A stretch of 64,000 bases of DNA from Anaspis maculata (lineage: Eukaryota; Arthropoda; Insecta; Coleoptera; Scraptiidae). Made by a program: the position numbers and the translations under genes. This document shows positions 25,804 to 37,600 of the stretch, in pieces; within the stretch, counting starts at the first letter, position 1; each line of letters begins with the position of its first letter. The stretch covers positions 47,917,257 to 47,981,256 of the forward strand of contig OX421965.1 in the NCBI GenBank assembly GCA_949128115.1, written 5' to 3'. The notes under the pieces are model-generated. The model ran no database searches and was not told where the DNA came from. It was given only the letters and a program-made list of their open reading frames with translations.

Positions 25804-27343
25804 TACAGGGTGTCCCGTTTTTCAACGCTCACTATAGGTATCTCGGAAACGGTAAGAGATACAAAGTCGGTTGAATCACAAAAAAGTTGCGCGATTCTAT
25901 GACTATCTCAAATATGTCAAAATATCCAAGATATCTTTGGTCGTTTCTGAAATATCCCAAAAAAACTGAAAAATGCCGAATTCGAAAATTTCAAATCACT
26001 TCTTTATTATGACAGCTATCGATTTGAAAACTGATATTCTGACATTTTTAAGGTCCCTGATCGACTGACGGTCATAATTTCTTCCTACGCCTGCTGGTTT
26101 TTGAGAGATGACAGTTAACTTCATTTTTTCTTATGGACACCATATTATTGTTCCACCCCATAAAACTCATCTTTTCTTTTTCTTTACAAAGATATAAAAC
26201 ACTTGTAGCATTTTTATCGAAATAACCTTTAAAAATTGAAAAAACCATTTCTGGGGCGAAAAAATCTAGTTACCGGTTCGGTTGCCATGCTCTCGTGACA
26301 TAATAACAATGGCATTCGGTTGCCATGGTCGGTTGATTTTGGAAAAAGTTGGGTTACATTCCGTTTTTATGTATTTGATAATGAAAATAAATAAAAATAA
26401 AACAAATACAAAACCAAGTATAACACAAAATAACATCGCAATAGCAATAAACATTTATAATTTACAATTTCTCGAAATGGAGTCTTTTTTGCGAGGAACG
26501 CTCCAAGATGGAATTTATGGTTCATGACAGAACATCCAAAAGCAACCAAGAGCTGGAAGCAAGGAGTTGATGATGCGTTTCAGTCAATTAGCCCGCACGA
26601 TATCAGCGCAGCCGTTGAAAATACGGCTGAAAGGAACACAACTCTGTACAGAGCAAAATGGACTCCATTTCGAGTAATTGTGAATTATAAAATGTTTATT
26701 GCTATTGCGATGTTATTTTATGTTATACTTGGTTTTGTATTTGTTTTATCATTATCTATTATCATTAGGTATCAAATACATAAAAACGGAATGTAACCCA
26801 ACTTTTTCCAAAATTAACCGACCATGGCAACCGAATGCCATTGTTATTATGTCACGAGAACATGGCAACCGAACCGGTAACTAGATTTTTTCGCCCCAGA
26901 AATGGTTTTTCCAATTTTCATAGGTTATTTTGACAAAAATGCTACAAATGTTTTATATCTTTGTAAAGAGAAAGAAAAGGTGAGTTTTATGGGGTGGAGA
27001 ATATGGTGGTCATAAGAAAAAATAAAGTTAACTGTCATATCTCAAAAACTAGTAGGCGTAGGAAAGAATTATGACCGTCAGTCGATCAAGGACCTTCAAA
27101 AATGTCAGGATACCAATTTTCAAATTGATAACTGTCATAATAAAGAAGTGATTTGAAATTTTTGAATTCGGCATTTTTCAGTTTTTTTGGGATATTTCAG
27201 AAATGACCAAAGGTATCTTGGATATCTTGACATATTTGAGATAGTCATAGAATTGCGCAACTTTTTTGTAATTCAACCGACTTTGTATCTCTTACCGTTT
27301 CCGAGATACCCATAGTGAGCGTTGAAAAACGGGACACCCTGTA
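25804..27343. mobile_element. 1.54-kb hairpin inserted at TA (mariner-like ends)
   Basis: Ends TACAGGGTGTCCCG and inverse CGGGACACCCTGTA, each flanked by TA. Long arms meet near 26570. The uninterrupted left arm of the 13-kb palindrome gives the empty site near 15012, which supports insertion. Hydrophobic short frames occur on both strands of the arms (26266-26454 minus, 26699-26884 plus); they are mirror images and not convincing genes. TA duplication suggests Tc1/mariner-type mobilisation (inference). Confidence 0.85.
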
Positions 27344-28284
27344 TAGCTCCGGCACTGTTGACGCTGTTGGGTGCCGTTCTCAACCAGTTCAGGTGGATAC
27401 GATCAGCAAATATGCGAATCGGCATTTTCCAATGACGAAGCTGAAGGTGTTTGGCACAATATTCTCTTTATTATATTGCATGTTGACGGAAAGTCAGTTT
27501 TTCCGGGACCTGTTCACCCTGTAATAGTTTTTATCACACATAAGTGATCTTTCGAGTTGGTTTCTAATAATCCGTTGGAATTTTCTATTTAGCATTTTTA
27601 TTACGGATTTTATCGACAAAAAACGATTGAGGTTGTAAAATAAGGGCCCCCCTGATCCCCCACATTGAAAAATTCCTTGGCAGCACTTCTTAAATGATAG
27701 ATGAAGGCTTTCTGAACATGCCTGCAAAAAATTGTTCCGTAGTCATAAAATGCATAGTTATAACCCTAGTCCACCGGACTACATGATTGTAGCGATGTCT
27801 TCGTTACCACTACGATGCTCTTATGGAACTTGGAATGGTAATTCGCCGATGTGAAGGTGAATGATAAGTACTTAGTTTCCAATTCCATGGAGGATCGCAG
27901 ATGAAATCGGATTTCCCCGAAAATCTATGGGGTGAATTCATAATTTCGCGGCAAAGCAGAGCAATTTTTTTACTACCTATATCAAATGCGTTATTTTACG
28001 ACCTCAAAACAGGGCCTAAAGTGACTCTTTTTAGCCCTTGGGCAAAAAAGTCGTCATGGCAACAAGCGCTTTTGATCCGTCATCAGAGGAGACGTCACCT
28101 TCTATTTTGACGTAACTATTTACTTGATGCGATGCAAAATGGACTTTTTATTTGTAGGGAACACGAAAGACTACAAGAACAACAAAATTAGCACGTTTAC
28201 ATATCAAAACCAATAAATACCTGTTTCATGCTAGTAAGCGATGGGGCCCCGGCAGTGTTCAAGATAGGTGATAGGATGTCAAGC

Positions 28285-28345
28285 TGCTTTCTTGAGGCAC
28301 AGCCTACCACAATTCCGAATTTTGTTGATCGCATATGGTAGATCG
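28285..28345. repeat. Half copy of the TACC-ATGATCAA MITE family
   Basis: GGATGTCAAGCTGCTTTC...CACAGCCTACC...AATTCCGAATTTTGTTGATC matches one arm of the complete copy at 62015-62138. Confidence 0.75.
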
Positions 28346-28468
28346 TGCGATGTACAATCAAGTAATCAGCGCTGCCATGACAATTTTTCAACGACTCAAT
28401 AACTCGAAATTTTCAGTCTTGCACTAGGCAGTGCAAAAAACATTGTATGCACTATGCAGTATGCACCT

Positions 28469-28571
28469 TGGGGTAAAGTGCGTTTTTTCCCCTTTGTGCC
28501 TGCTTCCCTCGGCCTATGGCTTCGGTCGCAATCTCGCACAGCGGGGAAAAAAATTGGCACTTTATGCCCAT
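28469..28571. mobile_element. Small MITE-like hairpin
   Basis: GGGGTAAAGTGCGTTTTTTCC pairs imperfectly with GGGGAAAAAAATTGGCACTT; GTGC pairs lie inside. Just downstream of ELOVL gene B. Confidence 0.55.
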
Positions 28572-28643
28572 GGTACATAAATAACTATTCATTTGGACTG
28601 TAACGAGGAAAGGTCACAGTAAATTCTTCTGTTTTATCAATTT

Positions 28644-28649
28644 TTTATT
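28644..28649 (-). promoter_or_regulatory. Polyadenylation signal of ELOVL gene B
   Basis: AATAAA on the minus strand about 40 nt beyond the gene B stop. Its position supports 28688-28882 as a genuine terminal exon. Confidence 0.55.
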
Positions 28650-28687
28650 CAGGTACTAGAATTTGCACAGCATATTTTGATTCGAAG

Positions 28688-31600
28688 TTATTCTTCCTTG
28701 TTCTTGACTGCGGCCTGCTTCGGATCTTTTGTTTTCATATAAACGCGATAGTAAAAATCGCTGAACAGTATGAACATGAAAATACATTGCGGCACGAACA
28801 AATACGACACAATCTTGGGATATGCGCATTCTGACCTAAACGTGATTTGTCCATATGTGACTATGTAAAACGCAAATTGAACCTGGAAATGGCTTCGTTT
28901 TAATCATAGCCATGATAAGTACATTGGCTAGTAGAGTAGTCGGAATACCAGAAGGACCTGTGGGCGGAGCCTAACTGCGCGAACTTAGTTTATCTAGTGG
29001 TGCACCTAGATTTGCAGTAGGATTTTAGGTTCGCCTGTGACCTGGTAATAATCCACCACTCCAGCTGACGGGTGTTGTTCCCCCTATTTCAACACACGGA
29101 CTCGTTTAAAACGATTTTTGTTTTTCTGTTCAGCCCCGCCCACAGGTCCCTGTGGTGTGCCGTCAACTTCAACAGTCCGTCTCACAATGGTCGGAAAACA
29201 CAAGGGGGTTTGTCGTAAGCGAATTTGAAGAATTGGCCGAGTGTTTGCATCAGCCATCATACTCGCAGAAAATAAGAATAAAAATAAAAATAACGATAAA
29301 AATAAAAATGAGGAAAATAAGAACGGCAACTGTCCATTTATACTCCAGAAATAAAAATAAGAATAAGAATTAGTTTGAAACATTGCTCCTAGGTGTCGCT
29401 CAAAGCATTAAAATGACAGTCGTCAGAATTTTTAGTTGAAACTTTTAGCTTTATGCTGTTGTTATTGCGGTTGTTTCTCTACTTGTTCTGTTTGGTGTCA
29501 TACAATATCACTAATCTGTAATAATACTTGAATAGGTAAGTATCCAAAAAAATTTTTTACATCGCATTATTTCAAATTAATATCATGTGTAGTGTAGGTA
29601 TCTCCTTCTCAATCTAAATTATTGCAATAACAGACAATTATCACTGATTTGAACTTGTGAGGATAACTGGTAGATGGCGCCACGTTTGGACCGTCGTTAC
29701 AAAACAATCCGTGGGAGTTTCTCGTCTACCCAAAGACAGGCGGTTTCAGGCAACTCTTGCTACATCGATGTACTGCGGATTGCATGAAAGCAGCCCCCAT
29801 CGTCATCGGCAAAGCTCGACTGCGTTCGTCACTCGTTTGGCTTATCTTTGAGCAGAAGTTGAAAATATTCAACTTGTTTTTTTTATTCTTAAATTTCTTG
29901 AGCAGTAGCGGTGGTAAGTATTTTTTGGGAGGGGCTAGGATCTCGTCATAACCGGAAGGAAACACAAGCCACGGAAGGCTTCAAAACACATTGTAGAATA
30001 TTATTCTACATGAGTTAACCGCGTAACTTGATCAATCAATAACATTGAGGATGATTTGTGCAGAATTTTGGAAACATTTCGCCCTCAAAGACTCTTTTAC
30101 GCCGCCACTGTTGCCATATTCAGTGGCAACAGTGAATGGAAAGTTGGAACTCTTTATTCTTATTGTTATTTCTTATTTTGGTGTATAAATGCTCTCATCT
30201 GAAGGCTCATTTTCAACATTTTCTTATTTTTATTCTTATTGTTATTTTTATTTTTATTCTTATTTTCTGCGAGTATAATTCTACCTTGAAGATAAGCAGA
30301 CAAGTTTAGTGCTGTGGTGCTCAAAATTTCGCTGCAGTGTTTGTTCAAACTCCGCTGAGTGCTGACCAGATAGATCAATATAGCAGTCAATTTAATATTA
30401 AAACTAATCAACAAAACGAATGCATGGCCAGTTTTGCCCTGACTTTGGGAACAAGTGGATTTCTTGAAAGATTCAAGGTCTGTTTGGACCTTTCGCTAGT
30501 GTGATCTTCAGTCTATCGATCGGTCCGTATTTTTGCAAAAATTTCATACTCCACATGAAGTTTATACAGGGGTGATGTTTTGTGGGAAGATCTATTGCAT
30601 ACTGCCAGCCAAAAAAGTGCAACACCAATATATCGTGAACCGATTTTTGATGAAATTTTCACAAAAAATGTGTTTCGAAGACAGTCAACTAATAGTTCGA
30701 GGTAACAAATTGTGACCGACAAAAAAGGTTTGGTGCTCCACCACAGTTTTCGTTCTCTATGGAAATGTTTGTCTTTGAGTGGTTGCTGTAAGATGTAAGG
30801 AACAAATAGCAGGTACAATCAGAGATAACTGGACTGCCGCCCCAGAATGCCTGATCTCGGCGAATACCAATTTTAGACGAATTCTTCTTCTGATCCTAAT
30901 TTCTGTCGTCCTGTTTTGACCGGGAGAAGACGAAATACAAAAGACTGGAATAGTGCAATGAGCAAATCAGTGAAGCTGAAAAATAATGGAAGGATGTTTT
31001 CAGGGACGGATTTCTACTTTTGTTTTGACGTTTATGTCGATAGTAGGCGTCGTTGCTTCTTTTTTGTTGTCCCTTTATTGCGCCCTGTCAAAGTCACTTG
31101 TCGCCAAACGTCAACTGCTGCAGGTTCGGGCGGCATCTCAGCTCGAATCATCCTTATTAGCGCGAATAGAAAACTGCACTCCTCACGTCCATTTGATAAA
31201 ATACAAAGTCCTTCAGACGAGTGTGCCGTGTACCGATTTCTTGGACGTCTGCGTCTGGTGGAAGTTGTTCCAGTTTGACGAGGTTCCCTGGGCTGTGGTG
31301 GTTCTTCGGTATCTTGGCTGATGGTGACTGGGTTTTGAATATTTATGACTGTTGGGTTTAGTTTCAGTTGGACTGGTGAAATTGAGAGTGGTTCAGGAAC
31401 GAAAAAGGGAATGTTAGTTTGAGGCTGATAATTGATTTTTCCATGGTTTTCACAAGTCTTTCTGTTGTTCCGTTGGGCTCCGGCCAGTATTTTGTCTGAT
31501 ACGGATACGGACCTTTTTATAGGTGCACAAGGACGATGATTCTCCCCCGAAAGCATGCACATGCAGTTATTGATAACAACAATTATTATTGCCCCACACC

Positions 31601-34600
31601 AGCAAGAAACGTCTTGAAGTGTTCAAAAATAAATGGTTTGTTTCGAAGACAATTTGATTTCCATTAAATTCTTCACCCAAGCTACATTGCTTATACGAAA
31701 TCACGTTTTGGGTCTCTTTTTATGCAACCCTGTATTCTGAATGTCTGTCTTGAGTTAATTATCACGCTATTCTCTTCTTAGCTGAAGTTTTAGCTCCAAC
31801 ATGAGGCTTAGATTTCGAAAATTTGTTCACAGGTAAAAAAGTTGTCATTCTATGTAAGTCCAAAAATTTTGTTATTTTGAGATCACATATGAATAAAGAA
31901 AATAAGATGAAAATTCGCAAACCGTTTCGAGACATTATGAAGTCCATTTCCATGCTTTTGGTGTTGAAATCCGGCAGAATGATTTTATATCAAACGGGAG
32001 CATGCTTAACTTTCAGATTTTTTGCACTGTTCTACCTGAATGAACTTTATGTGAAGGTATCTGATTCTCATGAAAATACGGGCTAATGGACCGATCGCTG
32101 AACTCTTCAACTAATTTAAAATTGGTTCCAGCAATCAAATGTTAGGCAGTTTCAAAGTTGAGGCAAATTTGGCCATGTAACGTTGCTCCAGTAGTCCATC
32201 TTTGCTTGGCTGAGGGACAGCTGTCGCGAGCAAGTTATCGCAAACATTTGGGATCTAACCAGGGATTCAATTAACTTTTTTTATGCAAGATGGCATTTTT
32301 CTTGCGTCGTTACGTTCTTTCCGTTTCTTGCACTGTCATCCTACGTACAACCTATATTTTATTTAGCATTTTGCAACCATTGTGGACGACGAGGTGAACG
32401 AGCTTCAAAGTTGGTTCGGGGGTTGAGACCATAAAATCGGATCAACCTTGCATTTCACTGTACCGCATTGCCACTTGGTAGGTGAGTTATTCATTAGATG
32501 TTTAGAAATCAGTGGAATAACTCTGGAAGTAGCGATATCAAAAATTTCACTCAGGAGTGAAGAGTTCGCTTTCTAAATTTTCAGCTATGGTCATTCACAG
32601 TCGTTCATTATAGATTTCATATAGCGTTTTCCACTTACCTCCACTGCCCCGGCTTCTGAGCAATTCGCCGTAACGTCATTAGCCGAAAAATTCAAATCGA
32701 CCAATAGCATCGTTCAAAACCGCCCTGAACAAGAGCGGTGCAAGTGAAAAACGCTAATAAATAGATTACTTACATATCATACGCGTTCACACAATGTAAA
32801 CTGATAGCGTTCTCGAGTCGCTAGAGCCGAGCCGGTTCGGCTCTAAAATCAGGGGGTTTGATTGGTTTTCGAAAATCCCTGACCAATCAGTTATAGCGAT
32901 TTTAGAGCTGGCGACTCGAAAACGCTACAATATAGTCTACGCAGACTATACAGGTGTTCCGTGAGTTATGTGACAAACTTCAACATTGGATACAGGACTC
33001 TAAGATGAGTTATAAGACCGTAAAAGTTGAGGGATTCTCTTAATGGAGGCATCTTGTAAACTGCTCAACATTTGAGATGTCGGTATCAAAAATGTTGCCC
33101 CTTTTCAAAATGGTGTAACTTTGGATTGTCTCAACTGATTTCGATTTTGTTTTCACGGTTGCTTAGATACATCCTTCAGCAATCTACCCCGTTGGCGGGA
33201 AGTTCCGATTCGTTCAATTACATCCGTTACAGGGTGGAACGTAAAGCATTGCAAAATTGTGCTTAGTTCAATAGATCCCCGTTTCCCTGAACAATTTTTT
33301 TCCAAATTCTAACGATATACCTAATCATAAAGCCTGATGTCTTGTCTCGAAATGGTTTTCGAATTTTCCTGATCAGAAGTTGAACAATGATGATATGAAT
33401 TTTTTTTGTGAAAGTTGCATTTTAGACATGCTGAAAAAATAAGAAATTGGGGTTATATTTTTGAAACATATTCAAACTGAAATTTTAGAATGTGTTTCTG
33501 AACCAACAAAACATCTACATGTTCATTTTGAGGTCCGTACGTCAAAAATTCTGATATTGATACGATGCAATAAGTGCACCCTCTGATGGCGGATTTCAAC
33601 CAAAATCACATAAGTTTATTATACGCCTATACCATGGCCGCAGTGGCGGCTCGTGAGTTTTTTGCAAGGAGGGCTCAAGTTAGTAACAAATTCGCGAGCT
33701 GAGAACTATAGTGTTCTATCTGCACTTTTTGTATAAAATGTTTTTCGAACTTCGAACCAGCAAAACATGGACAAAATTTTTCCTGATATGAACAATTAGA
33801 TCAGCAGCTAGAGGAAGAGAAGAGGTTTTTCCTTGCCCGTTTCTGATCTAATTGTTCATATTTATCATGTAACATTTCGTCCATGTTTTGCTGGTTCGAA
33901 GTTCGAAAAACATTTTTCACAAAAAGTGCAGATAGAACAGTTCTCAGCTCGCGAAATGACGAAACTCGAGACAAAAACTTTTTTTTGTCGTATTCGCATC
34001 ACAACCATGGAGTTTTAGCATTTACTGTTTTGTCGAAATTACGTGTGAATGCACCACGACTTTTATTCTTGCGGGTTCGATTTGCTTTATATTCAGTAAA
34101 TCAATGCTGTAGTCGGACGTCCGTTGTTTTTTTGCATTTATTTTTCTTTGTAGACTTGATGACCTAAATGTACTTTTTTTAGGTCAGCTATCTTCATGTT
34201 TGCAAACTGTTAACTAATCGAAGAGTACATAAATAATTATATCGATCATTTCAATCGGCTGGGGGCTCGAGGCCTCGAGCCCATCCACAGCAATATAGAG
34301 CACGAGCCGCGTCTCGCGTTGCCATGGTTACGCCACATGTTTTTCGCGGGTGCACCCCGGCATCACCGCATCGGCGGTGGGCGCTGAATGCAGAGCCCAA
34401 GACGAACTTCTTCGACCGTGCGATCGCTTAGAATTATTTTGTTACAATATTAATTGACTAATATTGCACTGAATAAAAATTTTGGAATAAGTATAATTAA
34501 AATAATGCATTCCATGTCTTCCTACAGATGAAAATCTCTTGCCGCCTTTAGCGTTGGGGGGGCGCCGCCCTTGAGCCCTCCCGCACCAGCCGCCACTGCA

Positions 34601-37600
34601 TGGCCGCATACCAAATTTCAGCTTAATTGGACGTACCGTTTGGGAGTTTTCATGGACGATTACAGAGTTAGACACACGAACAGGCAGACGGGCCGACTTC
34701 GATGTGGAAATGGTCTAAATAAATCGATTAGATGGACCTTGAAAAAAGTTATTCTTCAAAATTCGGGAACAAATTTTTCGCGTGCTCACAATATTTTCCT
34801 TTTCATTCGAGAACGCGAACCGGGAATGTAAACAGAAGGTTTCTGAAGACACAGCAGTTTTTAACAGTTCAAGCAACAAGCATGCAAAATTACAGGTTCT
34901 TATCATCAAAAATGCTACTTAATTGCCAACTGAAATGACTAAAATGCAACTTTTACAAAAAAAAATCATGTCATCATTGTTGGACTTCTGATCTAGAAAA
35001 TTCGAAAACCGTTTCGAGATAGGACATCAGGATTCATGATTATATCGTTAGAATTCGAAAAAAAAAATTGTTTACAAAAATGGGGATCTATTGAACTAAG
35101 CACAATTTTGCAATGCTTTACATTTCACCCTGTAACGAATGTAATTGGAATAAGTCAAAAAGTCTCGCCAGCCGAGTAGATTGCTGGAAGATGCACCTTA
35201 ACAACCGTAGAAACAAAAGTTTAGAAATAAAGTTGTATAAATAATCTGTCTCTCCACGTAAATTGTATAAATATATCAAAAATTAAATAATAAAACGGGT
35301 CAGCAAATAGCTATTTACGATACAAGTGTTAAAAGTGACAGGTATTATTTTGTGAGCGGGGACGCTTGCGAAACGAGCATTAGCGAGTAGAGCAACCCCG
35401 CGAACAAAATAAGACACTTTTAACGCGTGTATCGTACAGGATTTTATCTACAATTGTCTTTGAAATGTTTGGTAAATGTCAGAATTTATTGAAAATATGA
35501 CAGGAATGCGCAGAATCATCATTTTTTTACGTCGCCCATGACGACGTGCTAAAAGTGACGGGTATTATTTAACGCTTGTAGATAAATATATTTATACAAT
35601 TTACGTGGAGAGACAGATTATTTATACAACTTTATTTCTGAGTTAGGACCAACAAAAAAAAATTGACCATTGGTCACGAAGATACAAGGTGTTTTGTACT
35701 TTTAGTCACAATTTTCGAAGTGTATTTCTTCTCCCGTATCAACAAGAAAAAAGTTTCGTATAATAGATTGGAATTTGCGTGTTACATTCCCTCACTGATA
35801 GGTGCATCATAAAAAGCCTAAGCAAGTGAGGAAAAATTCCAGGACCGAACTAAAAAAAAATCATTGAGGTTTTCGTGTCGAAAAGAACTTTTTTCAATCT
35901 ATGAGTTACGGGAACTATCAGATGACAATTACCTCGGGTAACCGGGCAGTCTGTTGCCCTTGGCATATTATCAACGTTATAATTCCCTTAATACATAAAT
36001 AGCCGTTATATTTTCTACAGATTAATTATAACTGAATAATGTCTTGGTTACAGTGTACATTACGGAGGTCATAAGTCCCTAAAAATTATTATAAATAATA
36101 TTTCAATTTGACAAATTGATGTTATAGATCAATTAACTAAATTTTTCATAGAAAGTTATGGAATTCATAATTCTCTCGAGGTTATTATAAATCCATGATT
36201 TCCTCTAGCTCATGGCAACTTTTGGAATTGACAGATTATATTTGAAAACTCCAACCTTTCTTAACAGAAAAAGGTCTGTTCGGTATGGAATGAAACTAAT
36301 AATTACGGGAATTATCGGACGACAATAACCGCGGGCAACCTACGCCTCTCGGCTATTATAATCGTTTTAATTCCCTTTATACATAAATAGCTGCCACTTT
36401 TCACAGGTTAATTATGGCTAAATAATGTTTTGGTTAGGGTATACATTACGGGGGTCATGGTTACCAAAGAAATTATGAATCCATAATAGACCTTTGCAGT
36501 GAATAGACCATTTCCGCATGACGTCACACGCACGTGTCGAACGGCTGATTCGGGGCAACGTCAAACGTGATGTCAACTACACGTGCCAGTTTGTCAAAAC
36601 TTCGTGACACCAGTGACTTTTACACACCGAAACTGACTGACAGATGACATATACCAATCTGACTGACGCACATGACTGACGTAGCCCACGTGCCCCGTGA
36701 CAGATAACGCAGATCTGATTGACGTTGCCTCGAATCAGCTGTTCAATACGGAACTGCGTGACGTCAGTGGAAATGGTCTATTGGAAAGGACCTACAGAAA
36801 TGACAGACTGGTTGACAAAAATGCGGGAGGTGCTAACGCTGGCTGCTTCGATCTTGGCCTGATTTGACATTATGCCAACCAACATGTCGTGGGGCCATGT
36901 GAATAAAAAGGAGCTTTTGCTTTCACCTAGATAATTTTCATAGGAGTTGCTAAGCAAATTCTTCCTAGCAACTCCTAGCTGGAGCTAGTCAAAAGCAGAA
37001 GCTATTTTGTATTCACACGACCCATTGCACTCAGGTAATCCTGCAAACGTCTAATTCCTCTAGCTCATGCTAACTGTCAGAATTGACAGATTGATTTGAA
37101 AAACTGAAACTCTCTCTACGGGAAAAATCCGTATGTTCATTTCAATCATCTATACCGGGTGGACCATAAAAAGCCGTGCTCGGAATTTTTCCTTCTGAAA
37201 CTTTTATTTCGCCACTGATTTCATCGAACTTTTTAGTATTGGCTAGCCAATTGAATAGGCTATCACCTCCGTATTTCAAAATGGCCAGATTATTTAAAGT
37301 CAAGATTGTAGAAACAATTGAAAATAGGCCTTCATTTGTTCTCGTTGCTTTTTATTGAAAGTTACTGAAAAGTCAAAACCATCAACAATGTATTATGAAG
37401 GAATAGGCCTTTCGTGTCAATTCAAAACCACAACCAGTAAAATCGGGTCATTGGCTGAGGAGCTATTGCGAGTTGAAGCGAAGCCTACTTCCCGTTTTTT
37501 TTCATTTCCGCATAATTGATCCAAATTTAGGTATCCTGTCCGCCAATCCGCCATTTGCTCATTTCTCAACCGATTTTCTCAAATTTGGTAATAATGGCTA

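Larger units (their letters stand above)
14573..27785. mobile_element. About 13-kb palindromic composite element
   Basis: The left arm 14573-17470 is the reverse complement of the right arm 23085-27785 once the inserts in the right arm are removed. Ends read TAGTCCGGTGGACTAGGG and inverse CCCTAGTCCACCGGACTA. Paired checkpoints: 14834 with 27515, 16500 with 24125, 16850 with 23750, 17300 with 23230. The spacer 17471-23084 holds a GCC-rich satellite and another hairpin. No transposase was seen, so this could be a giant foldback element or an inverted segmental duplication seeded by elements. Confidence 0.75.

Noticed and set aside
26266..26884. Short hydrophobic frames (IAIAMLF, VILGFVFVL) that look like membrane peptides
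   Set aside because: The same peptides appear in mirror orientation in both arms of one palindrome; AT-rich hairpin sequence explains them.
31032..31562. 176-codon minus-strand frame as a host gene
   Set aside because: No recognisable domain, promoter or splice context; composition biased to P, T and R. Kept only as a remark in the intron entry.
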